Positions 1-5,594 of a stretch of DNA of 5,594 bases are shown here, in pieces. A program made the position numbers and the translations under genes. The DNA is from Verrucomicrobiota bacterium (GTDB lineage Bacteria; Verrucomicrobiota; Verrucomicrobiia; Limisphaerales; UBA9464). The notes below the pieces were generated by a model. It was not told the origin of the DNA. It worked only from the letters and a program-made list of their open reading frames with translations, and made no database searches. The stretch lies in the NCBI GenBank assembly GCA_947454295.1, contig CANGMO010000190.1, forward strand, positions 1 through 5,594, in the 5' to 3' direction. Within the stretch, counting starts at the first letter, position 1, and every line of letters starts with the position of its first letter.

Positions 1-1668
1 CTCCAGCACCCGGTAGAAGCGCGCACCGGCAGCGGGCACTGATCGGGTCTTGGGCGGGCCATTGTCGAGCCACTGCACACTGCCGCCAGTTCCCGGGACG
101 GCAGGCAGGGCCGTAAAGATAGCGGCGGAATTGGTGCCCGAGAAATCGCCGGCGTGATCGGCATACTGCACGTAGTAGCGACGATCCGCACGGGTGGCGA
201 ACTCCACCAGGAAGCCCTGCGGCACAAAGCGATTGGTGATGACATTGAGGACATTACCGGTGGTGGGTGTCGCCAATGTCAGCGCCGCCCCATAGGCAGC
301 CAGAGTCGGCGTCGGTGCAGTCACACGGTCGGAAACATAGTATTCCAGGAGGATCCGGCGGATCTCACCCGGAGCGATGCTGCCCGAATCCACCACGGCA
401 GCGCCGGTGGTGAGATACACCTGCGCATTCTGCAGGAGGATGGAGTTGGTCCGGGAATCCACACCAAGGCCAGACACCGTCACAAACGTGCCATCCAACA
501 ACGACGGACCGGGGTTGGAAATCTCCACCGGCTGTTCCAGCAGGCCGGTCTGCGGATTCAGCACCGGCGCCGGCGCCGTCCCCACGAACACCGGTGGGGT
601 AGGTCCCAAAAGCTGGATTGTCGAGTTGGTCACCAAGAGCGCGGAATTGGTGGAATTGGTGGAGACCAGGCCCGGAGCGAAGGCAAGGGAAACCGGCGAG
701 CCCGTCAACCCCACCTTGCCCGCAAAGCGATTGTTCGCCCCGGTCACCAGCGCGGCGCTGAAATTGCCAATCAGCGTCTCGCCCGGAGTCGCCTTGGCGG
801 TGCCGTTGAAGGTGCCGGTCACCCCAATTGCCCCCGCAGCGAGGCGCGAGACGTCGCTGGACCACACAACGCCTTCGGTGGACGCCGGCGCAAAACTCAC
901 ATTGGTGTACACCGCCGGATCAAATCCGAGGCTGAAGGAGACGTTGGTTTCGGTGCTGTGCCCGGTGTAGAGCACCGGGAAGACGGCTCCCGATTCACTG
1001 AAACGCGGGGTATCGAGTCGGATGGCCGGATCGGGGAGCGCCAAAACCGTCAGCAGGCCGTACGCGGAGGTTCCGCCGTAGGCATTCGTGATTGCAGCCG
1101 TATAGACACCAGCGTTGGTAAAATCCACCGGGCCGACCGCCAGGGTTCCGTTGGTGGCGTTGGTCAGGACAGTCGCCCCGAAATACCATTGGATGGAGAT
1201 GGGGGTGTTGCCTGCGGGAACCGCCGAAAACGTGGCCACTTGCCCCAGGTACACAATCTGGTTGGCCGGGGACGTGGAGAAGATGGCCGGAACGTTCACC
1301 GTCAGCACGGCTGGCGCGGAAACTACGGCACCTGACGCGTTCGACACCCGCACGGAATAGCTCCCGGCCGCGGTGCCGTCCGGAATGGTGAACGAGAAGG
1401 TGCTGTTTGTGGCGGCATCAATGTTGGTGCCCGACTTCAGCCACTGATAGGCAAGCGGAGCCGTGCCGGCGGCGACCACGCTGAAGGTGACGTTCGTGCC
1501 CACCACCGCCACTTGGCTTGCCGGCGGCGTGGTGATCGTGGGTGCCACCTGCGCCGTCGCAGTGGAGGCCATCCACGCCGTCGCGGCCGTCAGGGCCAGG
1601 AGCGCGCGAGCCGCGACCGCAGCGGACCTGCGGAAGCCGAGGGCAAACAGGGGCGTCAGGAAAAACAT
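1..1668 (-). CDS. Secreted protein with two Ig-like domains and a cohesin-like domain (C-terminus cut by window edge)
   Basis: The minus strand is open from an ATG at 1668 to position 1, giving 556 residues without a stop. Residues 1-39 look like a Sec signal peptide: an FRR-containing n-region, an Ala/Leu-rich core, and probable cleavage after ATA-39. Residues 43-124 and 127-208 are two Ig-like domains without cysteines. Each keeps the core Trp (YQW at 76, IQW at 161) and the late Tyr motif (GSYSVRVSN, AGVYTAAITN). Residues about 218-331 resemble a cohesin fold (VSFSLGFDPAVYTNVSF, AGAIGVTGTF, GETLIGNFSAAL). Residues about 369-448 form another beta module (LNPQTGLLEQ ... LLEYYVSDR). Residues 485-556 contain RRYYVQYAD, VQWLDNGPPKT and ARFYRVLE, a tail I associate with secreted verrucomicrobial proteins, where it usually lies at the very C-terminus. 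The stop is therefore probably just outside the window. The role is likely extracellular or cell-surface binding or adhesion; the partner is unknown. No Shine-Dalgarno precedes the ATG, so the start rests on the signal peptide. Confidence 0.92.
   Translation of the reverse strand, partial: MFFLTPLFALGFRRSAAVAARALLALTAATAWMASTATAQVAPTITTPPASQVAVVGTNVTFSVVAAGTAPLAYQWLKSGTNIDAATNSTFSFTIPDGTAAGSYSVRVSNASGAVVSAPAVLTVNVPAIFSTSPANQIVYLGQVATFSAVPAGNTPISIQWYFGATVLTNATNGTLAVGPVDFTNAGVYTAAITNAYGGTSAYGLLTVLALPDPAIRLDTPRFSESGAVFPVLYTGHSTETNVSFSLGFDPAVYTNVSFAPASTEGVVWSSDVSRLAAGAIGVTGTFNGTAKATPGETLIGNFSAALVTGANNRFAGKVGLTGSPVSLAFAPGLVSTNSTNSALLVTNSTIQLLGPTPPVFVGTAPAPVLNPQTGLLEQPVEISNPGPSLLDGTFVTVSGLGVDSRTNSILLQNAQVYLTTGAAVVDSGSIAPGEIRRILLEYYVSDRVTAPTPTLAAYGAALTLATPTTGNVLNVITNRFVPQGFLVEFATRADRRYYVQYADHAGDFSGTNSAAIFTALPAVPGTGGSVQWLDNGPPKTRSVPAAGARFYRVLE
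643..660. repeat. Perfect 9-bp tandem duplication inside the secreted-protein gene
   Basis: GGAATTGGT occurs twice in a row on the plus strand. On the coding strand it reads (ACC AAT TCC)x2 and gives TNSTNS at residues 337-342, just after the cohesin-like domain. The unit is three codons long, so copy-number change would keep the frame. It lies in a Thr/Asn/Ser-rich linker. Confidence 0.8.
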
Positions 1669-1687
1669 CGAAATCAAGGGCTGGATC

Positions 1688-1704
1688 GTCCGGGTACCCC
1701 GGAC
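1688..1704 (-). other. Inverted repeat (7-bp stem, 3-nt loop) in the leader of the secreted-protein gene
   Basis: On the minus strand the sequence is GTCCGGG-GTA-CCCGGAC, a perfect 7-bp GC-rich stem ending 19 nt before the ATG at 1668. No U-tract follows, so it is not a classical intrinsic terminator. If transcribed it would be a stable hairpin next to the ribosome-loading region of a gene with no visible Shine-Dalgarno. Confidence 0.5.
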
Positions 1705-1727
1705 AGGGGGCCGCAACTTCCGACGAA

Positions 1728-1741
1728 GCCCCGGGAGGGGC
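1728..1741. other. Short inverted repeat (5-bp stem, 4-nt loop)
   Basis: The plus strand reads GCCCC-GGGA-GGGGC, a perfect 5-bp stem in the glgC/secreted-protein spacer. It is one of several adjacent small hairpins and has no U-tract. In GC-rich DNA a stem this short may be chance. Confidence 0.3.
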
Positions 1742-1761
1742 AAGGAAAACCTTCGAGTCCC

Positions 1762-1780
1762 GGCTTCCCCGGTTGAAGCC
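1762..1780 (-). terminator. Inverted repeat (6-bp stem, 7-nt loop), weak terminator candidate for glgC
   Basis: On the minus strand GGCTTC-AACCGGG-GAAGCC is a perfect 6-bp stem about 59 nt past the glgC stop. A TTTT lies about 12 nt after it, within a second small palindrome (AAGG-TTTT-CCTT, 1742-1753). The distance to the T-run is too long for a textbook terminator, so this is tentative. Confidence 0.3.
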
Positions 1781-1821
1781 TGCCGCAGCGCCGCACGCTT
1801 TGAATCCTCTGGCGTGACCAA

Positions 1822-1834
1822 CCCCGTGCCGGGG
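1822..1834 (-). terminator. Small GC hairpin right after the glgC stop
   Basis: On the minus strand CCCCG-GCA-CGGGG begins 4 nt after the glgC TGA and is followed by TTGGT. The 5-bp stem (6 with a flanking G-T pair) and poor T-tract make it a weak intrinsic terminator candidate. Its position directly downstream of the stop is the main support. Confidence 0.3.
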
Positions 1835-1838
1835 CGGA

Positions 1839-3134
1839 TCAGATCACCGTTCCGTTGGGAATCACACGCCCCTTCGGAATGATCAGCACACCATCGCGAA
1901 CGTAATAGAGCGGATGATCCATGTTCTCCGGCTTGCCGGCCGGGCTGAGGACGCAGGCCTCGCCGATGCGGGCGTTCTTGTCCACGATCGCATTGTCGAT
2001 CCGGGTGCCCCGGCCGATGCCGATCGGAATGCCCTGGTTCTCGGCCTGGTTGAGGCGGGAGGGAGTGTCGTAGTAATCGGCACCCATCATGACCACGCGG
2101 CTCAGCGCCGCTCCTTCCTCAAGGATGCCACGAATGCCCACCACGCTGTGCTGGATGCGGGCCTTGTTGATGATGCATCCGTCCGAGATGACCGCGTGCT
2201 CGATGGCGGCGGCATTGATCTTGGACGGCGGCAGGAAGCGCGGGCGGGTGAAGACGGGGGGATCGAAGAAATTGAATTTGGGCCGCTCCGCCGTCTGATC
2301 GAGGCTCGCCTCGAAGAAGCTGCGAATGGTTCCGATGTCCTCCCAGTAACCCTGAAACACGTTGCTGAACACCCGGTGCGTCTGAATTGCGCCAGGGATG
2401 ATGTGCTTTCCGAAATCCGTCAGGTTGTTGTCGAGAAGTTCGAAGAGGACGTCGCGGTTGAAGACGTAAATGCCCATCGACGCGAGGTAGAACTGCTCGT
2501 CCCCCTTGACGCCCAGGCTGGCATAGCTGGCCCGATCCAGCTTCAGCGAATCCAGCAGCGCGGGATCCTTCGGCTTCTCCACGAAACGCGTGATCCGCCG
2601 CTCGCCATTGATGGCCATGATCCCCAGCGCGGACGCCTCGCGGGCGGGCACCGGCATGGTGGCGATCGTCAGATCGGCGGAGCTCTCCTCGTGCGCTTCG
2701 ATGATGCGCCGGAAGTCCATGCGGTACAGCTGATCCCCTGAGAGAATCAGCGCGTAATCAAAGTTGGTGTTCCGGAAGTGCTGGAGGTTTTTCCGGACGG
2801 CATCCGCGGTGCCCTGGTACCAAGAGCTGCTGGAGAAACTTTGTTCCGCAGCCAGGATCTCAACGAAGCCGCCATTGAAATGGTCGAACTTGTAGCTCTG
2901 GGAAATGTGACGGTGCAGCGACGCGGAGTTGAACTGCGTCAGGAGGTAGATCCGCTTCAGGTCGGAGTTGAGGCAGTTCGAGATGGGGATGTCCACCAGC
3001 CGGAACTTGCCCGCCAGCGGCACTGCCGGCTTGGCGCGCTCCTCGGTCAGCGGGAACAGACGGGTTCCCTGCCCGCCGCCCATGATGATGGCGAGCGTGT
3101 TGTGGCTGTAGGAGACGTGACGCGATGCGGGCAT
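1839..3134 (-). CDS. glgC: Glucose-1-phosphate adenylyltransferase (ADP-glucose pyrophosphorylase)
   Basis: This cytoplasmic enzyme makes ADP-glucose and PPi from ATP and glucose-1-phosphate, the committed step of bacterial glycogen synthesis. With the ATG at 3134 the product is 431 residues, normal for the family. The N-terminal nucleotidyltransferase domain has GGGQGTRLFPLT (19-30), KPAVPLAGKFRLVDIPISN (35-53), WYQGTADAV (105-113), SGDQLYRMD with probable catalytic Asp134, FVEKP with the sugar-phosphate Lys187, and YWEDIGTI (263-270). From about residue 300 comes the left-handed beta-helix domain (PRFLPPSKI, MMGADYYDT, IVDKNARIG, IPNGTVI). These motifs resemble plant and cyanobacterial AGPases more than the E. 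coli enzyme. Lys386 and Lys421 lie where the activator-site lysines of cyanobacterial AGPase are found. A TTG at 3185 would add 17 residues, but it lies upstream of the start site predicted from a possible promoter, so the ATG at 3134 is preferred. No other glycogen gene is in view. Confidence 0.97.
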   Translation of the reverse strand: MPASRHVSYSHNTLAIIMGGGQGTRLFPLTEERAKPAVPLAGKFRLVDIPISNCLNSDLKRIYLLTQFNSASLHRHISQSYKFDHFNGGFVEILAAEQSFSSSSWYQGTADAVRKNLQHFRNTNFDYALILSGDQLYRMDFRRIIEAHEESSADLTIATMPVPAREASALGIMAINGERRITRFVEKPKDPALLDSLKLDRASYASLGVKGDEQFYLASMGIYVFNRDVLFELLDNNLTDFGKHIIPGAIQTHRVFSNVFQGYWEDIGTIRSFFEASLDQTAERPKFNFFDPPVFTRPRFLPPSKINAAAIEHAVISDGCIINKARIQHSVVGIRGILEEGAALSRVVMMGADYYDTPSRLNQAENQGIPIGIGRGTRIDNAIVDKNARIGEACVLSPAGKPENMDHPLYYVRDGVLIIPKGRVIPNGTVI

Positions 3135-3172
3135 GGGAAGAGTGTAGTTTTGCGGTTCGGACGTCGTGCGAA

Positions 3173-3201
3173 GGAATACCCCCAACCCGGGAGTGGTTCA
3201 A
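3173..3201 (-). promoter_or_regulatory. Candidate sigma-70-like promoter for glgC
   Basis: On the minus strand TTGAAC (3201-3196) and TATTCC (3178-3173) are separated by exactly 17 nt. The -35 matches the consensus at 4 of 6 and the -10 at only 3 of 6, so the match is modest. It lies about 39 nt before the glgC ATG at 3134, in the 149-bp divergent region shared with dgt. A start site about 7 nt downstream would exclude the TTG at 3185. I saw no comparably spaced promoter for dgt on the plus strand. Confidence 0.3.
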
Positions 3202-3271
3202 GCGGCGAGAGGGTTCCAGAGAAAATGGATCGATCGGTCCCTCACACGCCGGTTGAGTTCGACGGTCCCCT

Positions 3272-3280
3272 GGAGCAGGA
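3272..3280 (+). promoter_or_regulatory. Ribosome binding site for dgt
   Basis: GGAG at 3272-3275 sits 8 nt before the ATG at 3284, a good Shine-Dalgarno spacing, with AGGA following at 3277-3280. A second GGAG at 3292-3295 is 9 nt before an in-frame ATG at 3305, so that start, seven codons later, cannot be excluded. Confidence 0.5.
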
Positions 3281-3283
3281 TAG

Positions 3284-4462
3284 ATGGCAACGGAGCCAGT
3301 CCCGATGCCCATCACCCGGATCAAACTTGAGGCCCGCGAACGGCAGGTCCTCGCGCCGTACGCCCAATTGAGCGCGGAAACCCGTGGCCGCGCCCACGCT
3401 GAGCCGCCCCCGGAGTGGCGCACCGGATTCCAGCGCGACCGCGACCGGGTCATTCACTCCCGCGCCTTCCGCCGACTGGAATACAAGACCCAGGTGTTTC
3501 TCAACGGCACCGGCGACCATTTGCGAACGCGCCTGACCCACACCATCGAAGTCGCCGCCATTTCCCGGAACATTGCACGGGCACTTCAGCTCAATGAGGA
3601 TCTCGCGGAGACCATTGCCCTCGCCCACGATCTGGGGCATTCCCCGTTCGGACACACCGGGGAAACCACGCTCGACCGGCTCATGCGGAAGCACGGCGGC
3701 TTTGATCACAACCGCCAAAGCATGCGAGTGGTGGATCAATTGGAGCAGAAGTACCCGAGGTTCGCTGGGTTGAATCTCTCGTGGGAGGTGCGGGAAGGAC
3801 TCGCCAAGCACCAAACCGACTTTACCGCCCCGCCCGGCTCCCCGCCGGCGCCGCTGCGGCAGCCCTCGCTGGAGGCTCAAATCGCCAATTTGGCGGATGA
3901 AATCACCTACTACAGCCACGATCTCGACGACGGCCTCGACTGCGGTTTGTTGGATGAAAAGCAGCTGCTGCGCGAGGTGGAGGTCTGGTCGGCGGCGGCG
4001 CGGAAGGTGCGGCGGGTATTTGGCGCGCTGCCCGACGAAAGCCGTCGCTACTACACGATCCGTGAAATCATTGATCAGCAGGTGACCGATGTGGTGACCA
4101 CAACGGAGGCCGCGATCCAGGCCGCCGGTGTAGACTCCGCCGATGCCGTTCGCGCCTGCGCGAAGCCGCTTGTCCGCTACAGCCCGAAGCGTCGCAAGGC
4201 CAACCTGCAGTTGAGGACCTTTCTCTATCGCAATCTGTACTACAACCCCGCCGTGGCCGGTCCGAACAATCGCGCCGCCAAGATGCTGGGCGAGGTGTTC
4301 AACTACCTGCTCACACACCCAAAAGAGACTCCGGTGGCGGTGCGTAGGCGTTCCCGCAAGGAGGGCTGGGAACGCGCCGTCTGCGACCACATCGCGGGAA
4401 TGACGGACCGCTACTGCATTCACGAGCACCAGCGCCTCTTCGGCCTCAGCGTCGCACCGTGA
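3284..4462 (+). CDS. dgt: Deoxyguanosinetriphosphate triphosphohydrolase (HD-domain dNTPase)
   Basis: This soluble enzyme would hydrolyse dGTP (or other dNTPs) to the deoxynucleoside and triphosphate, adjusting dNTP pools. The product has 392 residues, in the range of the type-2 dGTPase-like family. The N-terminus has the family motif RDRDRVIHSRAFRRLEYKTQ (51-70), then GDHLRTRLTHTIEV with metal ligand His86, ALAHDLGHSPFGHTGE with His115-Asp116, FDHNRQSMRVV (140-150), and NLADEITYYSHDLDDGL (202-218) with Asp205 as the last HD ligand. All four H...HD...D ligands are therefore present. The C-terminal half is helical and shows no obvious added domain. A TAG immediately precedes the ATG at 3284, so the gene cannot start further upstream; the ATG at 3305 is an alternative. 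It is divergent from glgC and converges on the next gene, ending 16 bp from that gene's stop. It is therefore probably transcribed alone. True substrate preference cannot be read from sequence. Confidence 0.95.
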   Translation: MATEPVPMPITRIKLEARERQVLAPYAQLSAETRGRAHAEPPPEWRTGFQRDRDRVIHSRAFRRLEYKTQVFLNGTGDHLRTRLTHTIEVAAISRNIARALQLNEDLAETIALAHDLGHSPFGHTGETTLDRLMRKHGGFDHNRQSMRVVDQLEQKYPRFAGLNLSWEVREGLAKHQTDFTAPPGSPPAPLRQPSLEAQIANLADEITYYSHDLDDGLDCGLLDEKQLLREVEVWSAAARKVRRVFGALPDESRRYYTIREIIDQQVTDVVTTTEAAIQAAGVDSADAVRACAKPLVRYSPKRRKANLQLRTFLYRNLYYNPAVAGPNNRAAKMLGEVFNYLLTHPKETPVAVRRRSRKEGWERAVCDHIAGMTDRYCIHEHQRLFGLSVAP

Positions 4463-4478
4463 CGCGCGCCGGCACCGG

Positions 4479-5030
4479 TCAGCGACGGCACTCCAGCAGT
4501 TGCCGGCGGGTGGCCTGCAGACGATCGATCACCACGTGGGTCATGCGCCGCATGATCTCGTAGCCGAAATGGTGATCCTGATCGCATTGCTCGCGCAGGC
4601 GGGTGCCGTAGAAGGAAATCGCCGTCACCGGCTCGAGCGCCCGGGCATCGAAGTTCCAATGGCAGGGCGGAAACAGCCAGGACCAGCCGATCACCTCGCC
4701 CGCACCCAGCAATTGGACTTCGACCGGGGCCTCATCGCGGAGATGCGCCTCCAGGGCCACGCGGCCCGATTGGATCAGGTAGAACCGGTTCGCCGGCTCT
4801 CCCTCACGAAACAGAAACTCCTCGGCACGGCACCGCACCGACACGGCATTCACCGCCAGGTGCTGCAGGTGCTCCGGCGCGAGGTCGCGTAGAAACGGAT
4901 GGGATGCCAGCACCCGGGTAAAATCCCGGGCAGAATCGGTTTCCGGAAACTCCTGCGCCGGTGCCCCCTCTGCGCCAGCGGGGGAAGGGGCCAGAGGCGT
5001 CGAATTGGTAGGTTCGGAGTCGGCATTCAT
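4479..5030 (-). CDS. Stand-alone cyclic-nucleotide-binding-fold (Crp-like sensor) protein without HTH
   Basis: With the ATG at 5030 the product is 183 residues. Residues 1-34 are a low-complexity Pro/Ala/Ser/Glu stretch, probably disordered. Residues about 37-150 form a cNMP-binding beta-barrel: HPFLRDLAPEHLQHLA (44-59), EEFLFREGEPANRFYLIQSG (70-89), and the pocket region GEVIGWSWLFPPCHWNFDAR (111-130). The C-terminal helix (YEIMRRMTHVVIDRLQATRR, 157-176) matches the Crp dimer helix, but the protein then stops, so no helix-turn-helix is present. The pocket lacks the Glu and Arg-Ser residues that bind cAMP in Crp, so the ligand may differ or be absent. The function is unknown; a small sensor or partner-binding protein is plausible. 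From memory, similar short proteins with a GWSWLFPP motif are widespread, some near NiFe-hydrogenase genes, but none is here. A GTG at 5072 would add 14 residues; neither start has a Shine-Dalgarno. It may share a transcript with the gene 112 bp upstream. Confidence 0.87.
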   Translation of the reverse strand: MNADSEPTNSTPLAPSPAGAEGAPAQEFPETDSARDFTRVLASHPFLRDLAPEHLQHLAVNAVSVRCRAEEFLFREGEPANRFYLIQSGRVALEAHLRDEAPVEVQLLGAGEVIGWSWLFPPCHWNFDARALEPVTAISFYGTRLREQCDQDHHFGYEIMRRMTHVVIDRLQATRRQLLECRR

Positions 5031-5142
5031 GGAAGGCAAGGTTCCCAAGCGTGATTCGCGGATTGATTCCACCGTCGTTCGTCAGTCGCTCCCCTGCTCT
5101 CCCGGAGTTGTGAAAGCCGCGTCGGGATTTGTTGATGGAGCG

Positions 5143-5594
5143 TCAGAGTCCCAGCTTCGTGAGCTCGCGTTCCAGGGCCACCTGGAACTGCTGCAAATCG
5201 GCATTTGGGGGCCGGTACCCCTTGGTGTCGGGCACCAGTCCGGGGCGCCCGTACTGGTCGACATACCAGGTTCCGCCCTGGCCGTCGCTGAACTTCACCC
5301 GTCCGCTGACCACCATTCCTGGACGCGTCACCGCATCCACGGTCACGTCCACACTGCCTCCCACCGGGGCCTCGGCCTCGCCGAATCCATCCCCACCACC
5401 TTCCGGCGGACCGTCAGCTGGAGATGCAGTTGCCGTCGGGGCTGGAGCCACCGGCTTGACGGGCTCAGGCTTGACCGGCGGTTCGGAGTCCTTGGGCAGC
5501 ACCTTCAGGTCATCGACCAGAAAACGGGTCTCCATGTAGGTCAACCGAAGTCCAAAATCCTTCTCCAGCTGTTTCTGGAGTTCGGAAAGCTTCA
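5143..5594 (-). CDS. Unrecognised protein, C-terminal 149 residues only (start beyond right edge)
   Basis: The minus strand is open from the window end to a TGA at 5143-5145. A TTG at 5544 is possible as a start, but 16 more in-frame codons precede it up to the edge and continue a helical segment. The gene is therefore read as 5'-truncated. Visible residues 1-32 form an amphipathic, helix-like segment (KLSELQKQLEKDFGLRL, then YMETRFLVDDLKVL). Residues 33-80 are a Pro/Ala/Glu/Gly linker with repeated PVKP and PEPVKP. Residues 81-149 are a compact, probably beta-rich module (VDVTVDAV, VVSGRVKFSDGQGGTWYVDQ, GRPGLVPDTKGYRPPNADL) closing with a helix (FQVALERELTKLGL). No signal peptide or membrane segment is visible in this part. 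I do not recognise the family. The WYVDQYGRPG stretch suggests a small globular domain, but no function should be assigned. It lies 112 bp upstream of the cNMP-fold gene on the same strand; that gap shows no clear promoter or terminator. Confidence 0.72.
   Translation of the reverse strand, partial: KLSELQKQLEKDFGLRLTYMETRFLVDDLKVLPKDSEPPVKPEPVKPVAPAPTATASPADGPPEGGGDGFGEAEAPVGGSVDVTVDAVTRPGMVVSGRVKFSDGQGGTWYVDQYGRPGLVPDTKGYRPPNADLQQFQVALERELTKLGL

Noticed and set aside
154..1335. Long plus-strand open frame (393 codons) opposite the secreted-protein gene
   Set aside because: The product is rich in Arg, Gly and His with no recognisable domain. The opposite strand gives a coherent signal peptide and Ig-like domains across the same region, so this is an antisense shadow in GC-rich DNA.
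1750..1765. tRNA T-arm-like string TTCGAGTCCCGG in the glgC/secreted-protein spacer
   Set aside because: The base before TTC is not the conserved G that pairs with the final C. No matching acceptor, D-arm or anticodon arm flanks it, so it is chance resemblance.
1914..2741. Plus-strand open frame (275 codons) opposite glgC
   Set aside because: It lies wholly antisense to a clear AGPase gene. Its sequence has no family motif.
3242..4429. Minus-strand open frame (395 codons) opposite dgt
   Set aside because: It mirrors the dgt coding frame almost end to end. The plus strand carries all HD-domain ligands and family motifs, so the minus frame is a shadow.
4463..4478. Bidirectional terminator between dgt and the cNMP-fold gene
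   Set aside because: The 16-bp gap contains CCGG repeats, but the only symmetric arrangement leaves a 2-nt loop and no T-tract on either side.
5105..5150. TGTGA and TTGATG strings upstream of the cNMP-fold gene, considered as Crp or Fnr sites
   Set aside because: Neither has the required second half-site at the correct spacing (TCACA or ATCAA), so no operator can be supported.

Overview
The window is GC-rich and densely coding. It looks like ordinary chromosome from a member of the Verrucomicrobiota, probably near the Limisphaerales/Pedosphaera group. This placement is inferred from protein style. A secreted Ig-like protein ends in a type of C-terminal module I associate with that phylum, AGPase is of the plant/cyanobacterial type, and clear Shine-Dalgarno sequences are missing before most starts. 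No rRNA, tRNA, CRISPR array, insertion sequence or phage gene was seen.

Layout from left to right. Positions 1-1668 (minus) hold a large secreted protein with a signal peptide, two Ig-like domains, a cohesin-like domain and two further beta-rich modules. It runs off the left edge, probably only a few codons before its stop. Positions 1669-1838 are a 170-bp spacer with several short GC-rich inverted repeats. Positions 1839-3134 (minus) encode glucose-1-phosphate adenylyltransferase (glgC). A divergent promoter region of about 150 bp follows. Positions 3284-4462 (plus) encode an HD-domain dGTP triphosphohydrolase (dgt). It converges, with a 16-bp gap, on a minus-strand gene at 4479-5030 for a stand-alone cyclic-nucleotide-binding-fold protein without a DNA-binding domain. 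Positions 5143-5594 (minus) hold the C-terminal part of an unrecognised protein whose start lies beyond the right edge.

The genes do not form one pathway. GlgC makes ADP-glucose for glycogen, Dgt controls dNTP pools, the Ig/cohesin-like protein acts outside the cytoplasm, and the cNMP-fold protein may be a small sensor. The last two minus-strand genes (5594 to 4479) could be co-transcribed across a 112-bp gap. I found no convincing new multi-gene system. The points most worth checking are the domain set of the secreted protein, the altered ligand pocket of the cNMP-fold protein, the run of hairpins between glgC and the secreted protein, and the unrecognised protein at the right edge.
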